64,000 nt of DNA from Synechococcus sp. LA31 (GCF_018502385.1 NZ_CP075523.1:1364001-1428000); one strand, 5' to 3'. Shown: positions 27,273 to 37,102, counted from the first letter of the stretch. Notes: a model not told the origin generated them from the sequence alone. A program made the numbers and translations.

Positions 27273-27688
27273 TGGCAACAGGCAGCGAGAAGCTCGATCA
27301 AATCGTTGAACGCCTCAAAGGCACCGCCGATCCCAAGCGCCGCTACGAGTACGTGCTCTGGCTGGCCAAAAAACTCCAGCCGCTCCCGGATGAATTTCGC
27401 AACGACGCCTTCAAGGTGAAAGGTTGCGTGTCCCAGGTGTATGTGGTGGGACAACTGGTGGAGGGCAAGCTCCACTGGCAGGGTGATTCTGATGCGGCGA
27501 TCACCAAGGGGCTGCTGGCCCTGTTGATCGAGGGTCTTGAAGGGCTCGAGCCTGCTGCTGCCGCCACGATCGATCCCACTTTCCTGAGTGAGACAGGCCT
27601 ACAGGCAAGCCTCACACCGTCGCGGGCCAATGGCTTCCTCAACATTCTCAAGATGATGCAAGCCCAAGCGAGCGCGCTTGCCGGCTGA
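27272..27688 (+). CDS. sufE: SufE family sulfur acceptor protein
   Basis: The 138-residue protein has the SufE signature, with the sulfur-accepting Cys in KVKGCVSQVYV. SufE takes persulfide from the cysteine desulfurase SufS and passes it to SufBCD for Fe-S cluster assembly, needed for photosystem I. ATG 27272 is chosen over the TTG three bases earlier. Confidence 0.92.
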   Translation: MATGSEKLDQIVERLKGTADPKRRYEYVLWLAKKLQPLPDEFRNDAFKVKGCVSQVYVVGQLVEGKLHWQGDSDAAITKGLLALLIEGLEGLEPAAAATIDPTFLSETGLQASLTPSRANGFLNILKMMQAQASALAG

Positions 27689-27734
27689 TCGCACCATCGA
27701 TTTCTAAGATCTGCCCTTTCACGCACAGGGCGGC

Positions 27735-29045
27735 ATGACCATCGGCATCGGCTTGCTCGGGCTTGGCACGGTAGGAGCAGGCGTTGCCGAGATCCTGCTC
27801 AACCCTCAGGGCCGCCATCCGCTGGTGGGGCAGCTGGCTCTCAAACGCGTGGCCGTGCGCGATCTGAACCGGCCGCGGCCAGTGGAGCTCCCGGCCGAGA
27901 TCCTCTGCACAGATCCGCAACAGGTGGTGAACGACCCCGCGGTGGACATCGTGGTGGAGGTGATGGGCGGTCTGGAGCCCGCCCGCAGCTTGATCCTGGC
28001 GGCGATCGCCGCCGGCAAACCCGTGGTGACCGCCAACAAAGCCGTGATTGCCCGCTACGGCGAGGAGATCGCCGCCGCTGCCGCTGAGCAAGGTGTGTAT
28101 GTGCTGATCGAAGCGGCCGTTGGTGGCGGCATCCCGATCATCGAGCCGCTCAAGCAATCCCTCGGTGGCAACCGCATCCAGCGGGTAAGCGGCATCATCA
28201 ACGGCACCACCAACTACATCCTCAGCCGCATGGCGGATGAGGGAGCCGCCTATGGCGACGTGCTGGCCGATGCCCAACGCCTGGGCTACGCCGAGGCCGA
28301 CCCAGCCGCGGATGTGGAAGGCGGCGATGCAGCCGACAAGATCGCCATCCTCTCGGGCCTGGCCTACGGCGGTGCGATCGAGCGCAGCGCGATTCCCACC
28401 GAGGGCATCAACCGACTGGACGCCTGCGATGTGAACTACGCCGCTCAGCTGGGCTACGTGGTGAAGCTCGTGGCCACCGCTCAGTGCCTGGGCAGTGACG
28501 CCGATGGCACGGTGCAGCTGGATGTGCGGGTGAGCCCCACCCTGCTGCCCAAAGACCACCCACTGGCGGGCGTGCACGGCGTGAACAACGCCATCCTGGT
28601 GGAAGGCGACCCGGTGGGCCGCGTGATGTTTTATGGCCCCGGGGCTGGCGCTGGCCCCACGGCATCGGCCGTGGTGGCCGACATCCTCAACATCGCCGGC
28701 ATCCGTGAGGCCACTGGCAATGGCGGCGGCCTCGATCCCCTGCTGGCGGCCAATCGCTGGCGCCCCTGCCGCCTGGTGGATCAGGGCCAGACCCTCAACC
28801 GCAACTACCTGCGCCTACAAACGGGCGATCAGGCGGGTGTGATTGGTCGCATCGGCAGCTGCTTCGGCGATGAAGGCGTGTCAATCCGCTCGATCGTGCA
28901 GTTCGAGGCCAGCAGTGAGCGCAACGATGCCGAGATCGTGGTAATCACCCATGAGGTGCAGGAGGCCAACTTCCGCCGCGCGCTGGCTTCGATCACCGCT
29001 CTGCCGGATGTCAAGGCCGTGGCGGCGTGCCTGCGCACCCTCTGA
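27735..29045 (+). CDS. hom: Homoserine dehydrogenase with C-terminal ACT domain
   Basis: The 436-residue protein has an NAD(P)-binding GLLGLGTVGAGVAEIL, the catalytic domain with KPVVTANKAVI and GGGIPIIEPL, and a C-terminal ACT domain (about 350-436) for feedback control by threonine. It reduces aspartate semialdehyde to homoserine for threonine and methionine synthesis. Confidence 0.96.
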   Translation: MTIGIGLLGLGTVGAGVAEILLNPQGRHPLVGQLALKRVAVRDLNRPRPVELPAEILCTDPQQVVNDPAVDIVVEVMGGLEPARSLILAAIAAGKPVVTANKAVIARYGEEIAAAAAEQGVYVLIEAAVGGGIPIIEPLKQSLGGNRIQRVSGIINGTTNYILSRMADEGAAYGDVLADAQRLGYAEADPAADVEGGDAADKIAILSGLAYGGAIERSAIPTEGINRLDACDVNYAAQLGYVVKLVATAQCLGSDADGTVQLDVRVSPTLLPKDHPLAGVHGVNNAILVEGDPVGRVMFYGPGAGAGPTASAVVADILNIAGIREATGNGGGLDPLLAANRWRPCRLVDQGQTLNRNYLRLQTGDQAGVIGRIGSCFGDEGVSIRSIVQFEASSERNDAEIVVITHEVQEANFRRALASITALPDVKAVAACLRTL

Positions 29046-29105
29046 GCCGATGGTGAGGCAGATTGGACACAACGCGAGAAGACCCGAGCGAGAACACCAC
29101 ACCGC

Positions 29106-29132
29106 CTGCGTCATCTGAATCCGCTGACGCAG
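29106..29132. repeat. Perfect 8-bp inverted repeat downstream of hom
   Basis: CTGCGTCA and TGACGCAG are separated by 11 bases. No T-run follows, so it is not a typical intrinsic terminator. It lies in a 213-base gap (29046-29258) in which I see no gene or clear promoter. Confidence 0.4.
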
Positions 29133-29258
29133 CACTTGCTTTGTAGCGACGAGAACTTTTGATCAGCCCGCAGCAGAGAACGCTGTACCCACGCCTGATT
29201 TTTTCTCCAGGTCTACCGACCACGACTCGCCTCCATCCATCTGTCTGCACCCAGACCC

Positions 29259-29462
29259 ATGACCCTGCATCAGGGTGATTGCATCACCCTCACCAGCGAC
29301 GAGAACCTGTATCAGGTGATTGGCGTTGACGATCGGCACAACCGCTGCTGGGTGCGGCGCTGGCCCCTTGCCCGCCACGGCTCACCGGTGTTTGAAATTT
29401 CACTGCATCAGGTGGCCAGCCACAGCCACCATCACCCCCCACGCCTTGCCGTAGGGGCTTGA
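29259..29462 (+). CDS. Small conserved-looking hypothetical protein
   Basis: The 67-residue protein (DENLYQVIGVDDRHNRCWVRRWPL) looks like a compact beta-barrel, with a His-rich end. ATG start. It sits just before the peptide-binding-protein gene, 10 bases apart. I do not recognise a function; the amino-acid pattern is protein-like. Confidence 0.65.
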   Translation: MTLHQGDCITLTSDENLYQVIGVDDRHNRCWVRRWPLARHGSPVFEISLHQVASHSHHHPPRLAVGA

Positions 29463-29472
29463 ATAAGCGGGC

Positions 29473-31059
29473 TTGCCCGCAGCCTTGACCAGCCGACTCC
29501 AGATTTCTGTCGCTCTGGCGGCGCTGCTGCCCATCACCGCTTCGCTGGCGGGTTGCCAGCCGCCCCATCCCGCAGGGCAGCTGGTGGTGGCCAGCAAGAG
29601 CACGCTGACCTCCGTGGATCCGGTGGACGTCACCACCGTGGGAGGCCTGCAACTCCTCAGCGCGGTTGGTGATCCGCTCTATGCCGCCGATGCCGAGGGC
29701 AAGATCCAGCCGCGCTTGGCCACGGCCCTGCCTGAGCTCAGCGCTGATGGGCTCACGGCAACCATTCCCCTACGCCAGGGCGTGCTGTTCCACGACGGCA
29801 GCCGTTTCGATGCGGAAGCAATGGTGTTCAGCCTTGAGCGCTTCCGATCCCTGGCCAAGCTCGGCTACCTGCTCGATGACCGCATCAGCAGCGTGCAGGC
29901 CAGCGGGCCCTACGAACTGAAGCTGCAACTGAAGCGCCCCTACAGCGCCCTGACGGCGCTGCTGAGCTCCATCAGCCTCACACCGCTCTCGCCCACGGCC
30001 TACCGGCTGCACCGCAGCACCTCACTGGCCAATCGCTTCGTGGGCACAGGCCCTTACCGGCTGGCAAGCAGCACCCCGCAGAAGCAAACGCTGCTGCCCT
30101 TCGAGCGCTATTGGGGACCGCCGGCTCGCAACCAGGGCATCCATCTGGTCACGCTCAGCAACTCAACGGCGCTGTTCGGCGCCCTAGTGAGCGGTGAAGT
30201 AGATGTGCTCACCTCCTCGGGGATGGACAGCGATCAACAGCGGACCCTGGCCCAGCGGGCTCGGCAAGGCCAGCTGGTGGAGGCGATCGGGCCAGCGGGA
30301 GAAATCAGCTACCTCACGCTGCTGAGCGATCGGCCGCCCTTCAACCAAACCCTGCTACGCCAGGCCGTAGCCCTAAGCCTTGATCGGCCCCTGATCAGCG
30401 AGCGGGTGAGCTATGGCATCCGTGAACCGCTGCGCTCCCTGGTGCCACCGCCACTGGCGGGATCCGAGCCACCAGCCTGGCCGGCTTACAACCCCCGCCG
30501 CGCACGCCAGCTCTTCCGGCAGGCGGGGTATTGCCAGGGGCAGCGCCTCACCCTGCCCCTCACCTTCCGCTCCAACGTGCCGGCCGACAAGCTGTTCGCC
30601 CTCACCTGGAAAGCCCAGCTCCAGCGCGATCTGGGTGATTGCGTTGCGCTGGAGATCAGCGGCGTGGAATCCACCACGGCCTACCGGCAAGTGGCCGATG
30701 GAGCCTTCCCGATGGTGTTCTTTGATTGGAGCGCCGACTATCCCGATCCAGATATCTATCTGGCGCCGATGCTGGCCTGCAGCCAGGCACAGAGCGATCA
30801 GTGCCTGAAAGGCAATGCCGCGGCTGCGGGCAGCTTCTGGAGCGCCCCAGGCCTGCAGGCCCAACTGGAAGCCAGCGAACAGGTGGAAGGCCCCGAGCGG
30901 TTACCGCTGCTGCAGCTGCTGCAACGCCGCACCGCCGCCGGCGCGGCCTACATCCCTGTGTGGCAGGTAGCGCCCCGGGCCTGGGCCCAGCCCCAGCTGC
31001 AGCGCCCCGTGTTTGATGGCAGCGGCCGGCTGCAGCTGCAGTCTCTGAGTGTCCGATGA
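29473..31059 (+). CDS. Peptide/nickel-type ABC transporter substrate-binding lipoprotein
   Basis: The 528-residue SBP_bac_5 family protein has a lipoprotein signal with lipobox LAGC near residue 27. Family segments are LRQGVLFHDGSRFDAEAMVFS and FFDWSADYPDPD. Substrates of this family are oligopeptides, nickel chelates or other small ligands. TTG start at 29473. It overlaps the permease gene by four bases. No ATPase follows. Confidence 0.88.
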   Translation: MPAALTSRLQISVALAALLPITASLAGCQPPHPAGQLVVASKSTLTSVDPVDVTTVGGLQLLSAVGDPLYAADAEGKIQPRLATALPELSADGLTATIPLRQGVLFHDGSRFDAEAMVFSLERFRSLAKLGYLLDDRISSVQASGPYELKLQLKRPYSALTALLSSISLTPLSPTAYRLHRSTSLANRFVGTGPYRLASSTPQKQTLLPFERYWGPPARNQGIHLVTLSNSTALFGALVSGEVDVLTSSGMDSDQQRTLAQRARQGQLVEAIGPAGEISYLTLLSDRPPFNQTLLRQAVALSLDRPLISERVSYGIREPLRSLVPPPLAGSEPPAWPAYNPRRARQLFRQAGYCQGQRLTLPLTFRSNVPADKLFALTWKAQLQRDLGDCVALEISGVESTTAYRQVADGAFPMVFFDWSADYPDPDIYLAPMLACSQAQSDQCLKGNAAAAGSFWSAPGLQAQLEASEQVEGPERLPLLQLLQRRTAAGAAYIPVWQVAPRAWAQPQLQRPVFDGSGRLQLQSLSVR

Positions 31060-32075
31060 GCCGACGTCGCCACCTGCTGCGTTACCTAGCCAGCCGCCTG
31101 GCGCTGGTGCCCGTGATGCTCTGGCTGATCGCCAGCCTGGTGTTCCTGCTGTTGCGGGTGGCACCGGGCGATCCCATCGACGCCCTGCTGGGCCTGCGCG
31201 CACCAGCGGAGGCCCGCGAAGCACTGCGGCAACAGCTGGGACTGAATCAACCCCTGCTGGTGCAATACGGCCACTACCTCAGCGATCTCCTGCATGGCCA
31301 GTTAGGGGAATCGCTGGCCAACAACGAAGCGGTGACCAGCGTGATCGGCCGCAGCCTGCCCGCCAGCCTGGAGCTAGGGGTGGTGGCGCTCCTGATCGCG
31401 GCTGTCCTGGGACTGGCGGTGGGCTTCAGCGGCATCGCCCGGCCAGAGGGCCGCACCGACCTAGCAGGCCGGCTCTATGGCGTTAGCACCTATGCGCTAC
31501 CGCCCTTCTGGGCCGCGATGGTGATGCAGCTGGTGTTTGCGGTGTGGTTGGGCTGGCTGCCGGTAGGAGGGCGCTTCCCCGCCACCCTGGTGCCGCCCGA
31601 TGGCAGCGGCTTTTACCTCCTCGACAGCCTGCGCAACGGCAGCGGAGAGCAGTTCTGGGGAACCCTGCGCCATCTGATGCTGCCCGCCGCCACCCTCGGC
31701 CTGCTGCTCAGCGGCGTCTTTGCCAATGCCCTGCGGCTCAACCTGCGCCGCGCCCTTGATTCCGACTACGTGGAAGCGGCCCGCAGCCGCGGCCTGAGCG
31801 AGCGGCGAGTGGTGCTGCGCCATGCCCTACCCAATGCCCTGCTGCCGGTGCTCACGATCACCGGGATCACGGTGGCTTCGCTAATTGGAGGAGCCCTACT
31901 GATCGAGGTCACCTACTCCTGGCCCGGGGTGGCCTTCCGGCTACAGGAGGCGATCAGCCAGCGCGACTATCCGGTTGTGCAGGGAATTGTGGTGGTGGTG
32001 GCGGCCCTGGTCGTGGCGATCAGCATGCTGGTGGATCTGCTGGTGGCGCTGCTGGATCCACGGATCAGTTTTTAA
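31056..32075 (+). CDS. DppB/OppB-type ABC transporter permease
   Basis: The 339-residue integral membrane protein has about six helices. It shows the OppB family N-terminal RVAPGDPIDALLG and the cytoplasmic EAA-like loop (DYVEAARSRGLSERRVVLRHALPN). It partners the lipoprotein encoded upstream. A second permease (OppC) and OppD/F ATPases are absent here and must be encoded elsewhere if the transporter is complete. Confidence 0.9.
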   Translation: MSRRRHLLRYLASRLALVPVMLWLIASLVFLLLRVAPGDPIDALLGLRAPAEAREALRQQLGLNQPLLVQYGHYLSDLLHGQLGESLANNEAVTSVIGRSLPASLELGVVALLIAAVLGLAVGFSGIARPEGRTDLAGRLYGVSTYALPPFWAAMVMQLVFAVWLGWLPVGGRFPATLVPPDGSGFYLLDSLRNGSGEQFWGTLRHLMLPAATLGLLLSGVFANALRLNLRRALDSDYVEAARSRGLSERRVVLRHALPNALLPVLTITGITVASLIGGALLIEVTYSWPGVAFRLQEAISQRDYPVVQGIVVVVAALVVAISMLVDLLVALLDPRISF

Positions 32076-33592
32076 GGGAGGATCACCTCCCGCCAGGTTT
32101 CCGCCTGACGGCGGTTCAGCACGTAGGCGGTCACACCGCCGAGCTGACGCCGCTGGGGCGCGACGCCACGGGGAAGGCTGCCAAGGAACTCGGCGGTGAG
32201 GCTGAGGGTGAGGCTCTGCACCCGCTGCGGCTCCACCCCCACAAACTCTTCGCCGAGTTGAAACAGCGCCTGCTCACTGGAATCGATCCGCACTGGCGAG
32301 AAGTGGCTGCCCCCCTCGAGCAGCACCAAGCGGCTCTGGGGGGAGCCATCGCGCAAAAACAGCTGCAGCTGCTCAGACAGCGGCGGCGTGATCAGATCCA
32401 GGCTGCCGCCCACCAGCAGCACCGGCGCGGGCAGGGCGCGCAGGCCGCGATGGGGCCAGATCAAGCTGCCGAACCCGTTGAGGCTCACCACGGCCTGCAG
32501 CGGCTGCGCCAAGGGCTGGGGCGGCGGCAGGGGCACATCCAGCAGCTGACATTGCAGCAGCCGCGAGAGGTTGGTGAGCGGGATGCCATCTAGGGCTCGA
32601 TCGCAGCGACGGGCCAGGCCTGGTTCAGGCCGTAGTCCCGCCGCCAGAAGGCTGGTGAAGCCACCGAGCGAATGGCCCATCAACACCACCCGCTCACCCA
32701 AGCGAGGTAGCTCGCCGGTGTGCACGGCGGCCACCACGGCCTGCAGATCCCGCACCCGCTCGCTGAGGGTTTCCGCGCCCGGCGGAGGCCGCCGCCCTTC
32801 GAGCAGCTCACGCACCGCCTGCTCATCACTGCCAGGGTGATCCAGCAGCAACACCGACCAGCCACGCTGGTGTAGGCCTGACGCCAACCATTCGAGCTGC
32901 TCGGCACTGCCACCCAAGCCCGGGGTGAGCAACACCCAGCCCCTTGAACGGCCTCGCCAGAGCTGCAGCTCGAGGGGCTGGCGGCGATGGGGCACGGAAA
33001 GCTGAAAAACCTCAGCGGGCTGACCGGCTGGCTGCAACGCCATCGCGGATTCAGACACCCGCCGCAGCTTCAGCTGCTGCAGGGCGCGCAGGGCATCGCG
33101 TTGATCCACGATCTGCCGCTGCCAGCGACCCGCCAGCTGCAGGCCGCCCTCGAGATGAAGCACCAGCCGCTGGCTCGGCACGGCCCGCAGCAGCTCGATA
33201 GTGGTGACCTGCGGCTGCCAGGCCAGCAGCTGCTGCAAGGTTTGGTAGAGCACTGGCCCCGCACTGCCCTGCTCGGTGGTGATCAACTGATCCAGCTCGG
33301 CCAACACCCGCTGACCGGCCCAGCTGGCGAGGAACTGCTGAGCGAAGGAGCGGTCTTGCACCAGGGGGGCCCGCAGGATGCGCCGCAGTTGCTCCTGGCC
33401 GTTGGCATCGAGCAGATCCAACCAAGCGCGCAGGTCGCCCTGGGCACTACTCGGTGCGCGGCTCCAGGCCTCCAATGCCACCAAATCAATCGGAAGCTTC
33501 AGGCCATCGAGCTGCACCTCCAGCTGCTCTGCGGCCCGCGCTGGAGCCAACCAGAGCAGGCCAGCCAGCAGACTGCGCAGCACTACACGCAT
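32072..33592 (-). CDS. Exported alpha/beta hydrolase with DUF1400 domain
   Basis: A signal peptide is followed by the N-terminal DUF1400 helical domain of cyanobacterial hydrolases (LDGLKLPIDLVALEAW). An alpha/beta-hydrolase domain comes next, with nucleophile elbow GHSLGGF, acid SLDLI and catalytic-His region GGSHFSP. ATG 33592 (MRVVLRSLL) is preferred to the TTG at 33628, because it places the signal peptide at the start. Convergent with the permease gene (4-base overlap). Substrate is unknown; lipase, esterase or dienelactone hydrolase are family options. Confidence 0.85.
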   Translation of the reverse strand: MRVVLRSLLAGLLWLAPARAAEQLEVQLDGLKLPIDLVALEAWSRAPSSAQGDLRAWLDLLDANGQEQLRRILRAPLVQDRSFAQQFLASWAGQRVLAELDQLITTEQGSAGPVLYQTLQQLLAWQPQVTTIELLRAVPSQRLVLHLEGGLQLAGRWQRQIVDQRDALRALQQLKLRRVSESAMALQPAGQPAEVFQLSVPHRRQPLELQLWRGRSRGWVLLTPGLGGSAEQLEWLASGLHQRGWSVLLLDHPGSDEQAVRELLEGRRPPPGAETLSERVRDLQAVVAAVHTGELPRLGERVVLMGHSLGGFTSLLAAGLRPEPGLARRCDRALDGIPLTNLSRLLQCQLLDVPLPPPQPLAQPLQAVVSLNGFGSLIWPHRGLRALPAPVLLVGGSLDLITPPLSEQLQLFLRDGSPQSRLVLLEGGSHFSPVRIDSSEQALFQLGEEFVGVEPQRVQSLTLSLTAEFLGSLPRGVAPQRRQLGGVTAYVLNRRQAETWREVILP

Positions 33593-33603
33593 CGGTCGAC
33601 GGG

Positions 33604-34833
33604 TTGGCACGAGCACAGACGCTCTCAACAGGCCGGCAGTGGTGGCACCAGTTTCCCCCGGCGTTGCGGGAGCTGGCCAGTGTGCGCTTGGTGGCGAGCT
33701 TCGGGGCAGGAGGCGTGCTCTATCTCACGCCCATGGTGTTCCACCAAGCGGATTTCTCGCCCGCCCAGGTGGGCAGTGGGCTGGCCCTGGCGGCCCTGGC
33801 TGGCACCATCGGCCGCTTCGCCAGCGGCTGGCTCCTGGATCTGGGCCTGAGCTGCGGCGTGCCGGTGCTGCTGGCAGGGTTGTGCGGCTTTCTCGGCGAT
33901 GCCCTGCTGCTCGGGGCCCACGAGCAGCAGGGCTACATCGCTGGCCAATTGCTGATGGGGATGGCCGGGGGGCTCTACTGGCCTGCCGTGGAACTAGCGG
34001 TGCCGTTGTGCTCCCCGCCCATCCCCTCCGCAAGGGGCTATGCGCTCTCACGCACCGCTGATGCCGCTGGGATCGCCGGCGGCACCCTCGCCGGGGCACT
34101 GTTAGCCCAGCTGGGTCTGCTCCGGGGGTTGTACTGGGTGGATATGGCCGCGATCGTGGCGTTGGCCGCGTTGCTTCTCTGGCGCCCCCTGCCCAAGGCT
34201 GTACCGGCCAGAGCTGCTGGTGTGGAACCTATGCCGCTCGGGCGCTGGCTACCGGCACTACTGCCGATGTTGCTGCTCTCGGTGGTAGCCACGGCGATCC
34301 CCCCCCTGATGCAAAGCGCCCTACCCCTGGATCTGGTGCGAGGCGGCTTGGAGCGCGATGCCCAGCCAGAGGCGATCAGCGCCCTGCTGATCGGCATTCC
34401 CCTGGTGCTGCTGCTGCTGATTCAATGGCCCGTAGGTCAGGCCCTGGCGCGCCGATCGGTGGCTGTGGGCTTAAGGCTGAGCCTGCTCTGCTTCAGCGGT
34501 GGCACGGCGCTGATGGCCCTCTCGGCCTTGAGCGAGGGAGGCCTGGGCCTGGTGGTGCTGGCTCTAGTGCTGTTGGCTTTTGGACAGGCGGCTTTCCTAC
34601 CCACGGCGACTGAGGCGGTGGTGGAGCTGAGCCCGAAGGGGCATGGGGGCCTGGCCATGGCGCTGTTCTCCCAATGCTTTGCCCTGAGCGCCTTCGGGGC
34701 ACCGCTGATCGCCGGATTGTTGCTCGATCACCAGGGCCACGGCCTGGTGCTCTGGCTGCTGGTGGCGCTGGTGTGCACGCTGAGCCTGCTGCTGATCGGC
34801 CCGATCCAGCGGCGCGCGGATGCAAAGGGCTGA
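33604..34833 (+). CDS. Major facilitator superfamily transporter
   Basis: The protein has about twelve hydrophobic helices, with MFS-like loops (GRFASGWLLDLG after helix 2, and a second half beginning near LGRWLPALLPML). Substrate is unknown. The open frame extends upstream to 33454, but that part is antisense to the DUF1400 gene. I prefer TTG 33604 (next residues ARAQTLSTGRQ), which leaves 11 bases to the divergent start. Drug or sugar efflux are possible. Confidence 0.8.
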   Translation: MARAQTLSTGRQWWHQFPPALRELASVRLVASFGAGGVLYLTPMVFHQADFSPAQVGSGLALAALAGTIGRFASGWLLDLGLSCGVPVLLAGLCGFLGDALLLGAHEQQGYIAGQLLMGMAGGLYWPAVELAVPLCSPPIPSARGYALSRTADAAGIAGGTLAGALLAQLGLLRGLYWVDMAAIVALAALLLWRPLPKAVPARAAGVEPMPLGRWLPALLPMLLLSVVATAIPPLMQSALPLDLVRGGLERDAQPEAISALLIGIPLVLLLLIQWPVGQALARRSVAVGLRLSLLCFSGGTALMALSALSEGGLGLVVLALVLLAFGQAAFLPTATEAVVELSPKGHGGLAMALFSQCFALSAFGAPLIAGLLLDHQGHGLVLWLLVALVCTLSLLLIGPIQRRADAKG

Positions 34834-34914
34834 AGCGAGCGACAGCCAAGGCCATCCACAACACAAACCGCTGGTCGCGCCAGCGCCCACAATCGGTCCA
34901 GCCCTAGCAAACCG

Positions 34915-35811
34915 ATGGCTCTGCACGAACCGGGTCGCCGCCATGCCCAGCAACACATCGGCCGGGCTGGCCTGGCATCAGCCTTTCGCTGGAGCGTGCT
35001 GCTCAACAGCACCCTCTCGGTGGCACAGCTGGTGATCGGCATCGGCTTCGGCTCGCTGGCCCTGATCGGTGATGCCATCCACAACCTCGGCGATGTGGCG
35101 GGGCTCACGCTGGGTTGGGGTGCTGAACGCTTGAGCACGCGGGCCCCAAGCGAGCGTTTCACCTACGGCTTCGGGCGCAGCACCCAGCTGGCAGCGCTGA
35201 TCAACGGCGTGCTGGTGGCCATGGCCTCCGCTGTGGTGGTGGTGGAAGCGATCCAACGGCTCACAGATCCCCAGCCCCTGGTGAGCGGCCCCGTGGCGTG
35301 GGCCGCCGCGGCCGGCATCGCGGTGAATCTTGGATCCGCCAGCTTGTTCGGCATTGGCGAGCATGGCGGCCACAAACACGACCTCAACCGGCGCGCGGCT
35401 GTGATGCACCTCCTTAGCGATGCCCTGGTGTCGCTGGCGGTGCTGTTCAGCGCCCTGCTGGTGGGCTTCACTGGCTGGCATTGGCTCGATCCGCTCACGG
35501 CCGTCGGCGTGGGCCTGGCGGTGGGCTACACCGGCGTGGTGCTGATCCGCGATGCATTGGTGGTGCTGCTCGATGGGATCCCCGGCCACATCCAACCTGA
35601 GCTGGTGCACGACACCTTGCTGGCGCTGCCGGGGGTGGTGAACGTGCACCACGTGCATATTTGGAGCCTCAGCACCTCCCAGGTAGCCCTCACGGCACAC
35701 ATCTGCCGCCGCGAGAGCGAGCTAGACGACATGCAATTGCTGCATCACGCCAAAGCGGCCCTCGCCGGCATTGGCGTAGGGCACAGCACCCTGCAGCTGG
35801 AGCCGGCCTGA
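34915..35811 (+). CDS. Cation diffusion facilitator (CDF) family metal transporter
   Basis: The 298-residue protein has six predicted helices with the CDF metal-site motifs HNLGD (helix 2) and HLLSD (helix 5). The His-rich loop is short (GEHGGHKHD). The C-terminal cytoplasmic domain (NVHHVHIWSL) is standard. It exports Zn2+ or related divalent metals. Convergent with a small gene 3 bases on. Confidence 0.93.
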   Translation: MALHEPGRRHAQQHIGRAGLASAFRWSVLLNSTLSVAQLVIGIGFGSLALIGDAIHNLGDVAGLTLGWGAERLSTRAPSERFTYGFGRSTQLAALINGVLVAMASAVVVVEAIQRLTDPQPLVSGPVAWAAAAGIAVNLGSASLFGIGEHGGHKHDLNRRAAVMHLLSDALVSLAVLFSALLVGFTGWHWLDPLTAVGVGLAVGYTGVVLIRDALVVLLDGIPGHIQPELVHDTLLALPGVVNVHHVHIWSLSTSQVALTAHICRRESELDDMQLLHHAKAALAGIGVGHSTLQLEPA

Positions 35812-35813
35812 GA

Positions 35814-35978
35814 TCAGCCCTTGCTCACCTTGGCCGTCCAGGCTTCATGGGGGAGGGGCTCAGTCCCGTACTCCCAGTCGTCGTAGTCAGGGTCGTTGCG
35901 GATCTGCTGATGCACCTGCTTCTGCGCCTCGAAATCGTGCTGCTGAGCGGCGTCTGAAGGTTGCTGCTGCTCTGTCAT
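35814..35978 (-). CDS. Small acidic 54-residue protein
   Basis: An ATG at 35978 opens a 54-residue frame: Gln-rich start (MTEQQQPSDAAQQHDFEAQK), then an acidic, aromatic patch DPDYDDWEYG and a basic end. No membrane helix. The coherent composition and ychF-side orientation suggest a real small protein. Function unknown. Confidence 0.65.
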   Translation of the reverse strand: MTEQQQPSDAAQQHDFEAQKQVHQQIRNDPDYDDWEYGTEPLPHEAWTAKVSKG

Positions 35979-36010
35979 GGGCGTTGTGCACGTGAACGCA
36001 TTCTGAGGCC

Positions 36011-37102
36011 TTAAACGTTGAACAGAAACTCCATCACGTCGCCTTCCTCCACCACATAGTCCTTACCCTCGGCGCGGAGCCAGCCTTTGTTGCGGGCCTC
36101 CGCCAGCGAACCGGCTTCCAGCAGCTGCTTGTAGCCGATGGTCTGGGCGCGGATGAAGCCGCGCTCGAAATCGGTGTGGATCACACCTGCGGCCTGGGGA
36201 GCGGTCATGCCGGCCTTGATCGTCCAGGCGCGGGTTTCCTTCTCACCGGTGGTGAAGTAGGTGCGCAGGCCCAGCAGCGCGTAGGTGGCTCGGATTAAGC
36301 CCTGCAGGCCACCTTCTTCCACACCGAGGCCCGCCAAAAATTCAGCGCGGTCTTCCTCGGGGAGTTCGATCAGTTCAGCCTCCACCTGGGCGCTAATGCG
36401 CACCGTGCCCGCTCCTTCCTGCTCAGCCAGGGCTGCGACGTCTTCGCAGTAGGCGTTACCTGAGGCCAGGTCGTCTTCGCTCACGTTGGTGGCGTAAATG
36501 ATCGGCTTGGCGGTCAGCAGGCCCAGCGGCTTCACCATCGCCGCTTCTTCGTCGTTGAGCTCGATGGTGCGGGCGGCGCCGCCCTGCTCCAGCACGGCTT
36601 GGATGCGCTCGAGCGCCGCATCCTCCACCTGGGCCTCCTTGCTGGTGCGCACCTGCTTCTTGAGGCGTTCGCGCCGCTTTTCCACTTGGCTCAGATCCGC
36701 CAAGCCCAACTCAAGGTTGATCACCTCAGCATCGCGGGCAGGGCCCACCGAGCCCGACACGTGGATCACGTCGTCGTTCTCGAAGCAGCGCACCACGTGC
36801 ACGATGGCGTCGACCTCGCGGATGTTGGCCAAAAACTTGTTACCCAGGCCCTCGCCCTGGCTGGCGCCCTTCACCAGGCCGGCAATATCCACAAACTCCA
36901 CCCGCGTGGGGATCAGCTCCTTGCTCTTGCTCAGATCCGAGAGCTGCTGCAACCGCGGATCGGGCACCGACACCACGCCCGAATTGGGCTCGATCGTGCA
37001 GAAGGGGTAGTTGGCCGCCTCCGCTTGGGCGTTGGCCACCAGGGCGTTGAAGAGGGTGGATTTGCCCACATTGGGCAGGCCCACGATTCCGGCTTTAAGC
37101 AT
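36011..37102 (-). CDS. ychF: Ribosome-associated ATPase/GTPase YchF
   Basis: The 363-residue Obg-family protein has the P-loop [14 protein letters not shown]. It also has [22 protein letters not shown] (G3), the non-canonical G4 region and the C-terminal TGS-like domain ([15 protein letters not shown]). It hydrolyses ATP in preference to GTP and binds ribosomes. Divergent from the HlyD-type gene across 140 bases. Confidence 0.97.
   Translation of the reverse strand: MLKAGIVGLPNVGKSTLFNALVANAQAEAANYPFCTIEPNSGVVSVPDPRLQQLSDLSKSKELIPTRVEFVDIAGLVKGASQGEGLGNKFLANIREVDAIVHVVRCFENDDVIHVSGSVGPARDAEVINLELGLADLSQVEKRRERLKKQVRTSKEAQVEDAALERIQAVLEQGGAARTIELNDEEAAMVKPLGLLTAKPIIYATNVSEDDLASGNAYCEDVAALAEQEGAGTVRISAQVEAELIELPEEDRAEFLAGLGVEEGGLQGLIRATYALLGLRTYFTTGEKETRAWTIKAGMTAPQAAGVIHTDFERGFIRAQTIGYKQLLEAGSLAEARNKGWLRAEGKDYVVEEGDVMEFLFNV

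Noticed and set aside
33454-33603. N-terminal extension of the MFS transporter
   Set aside because: It is antisense to the DUF1400 hydrolase start and shows no membrane or family features.
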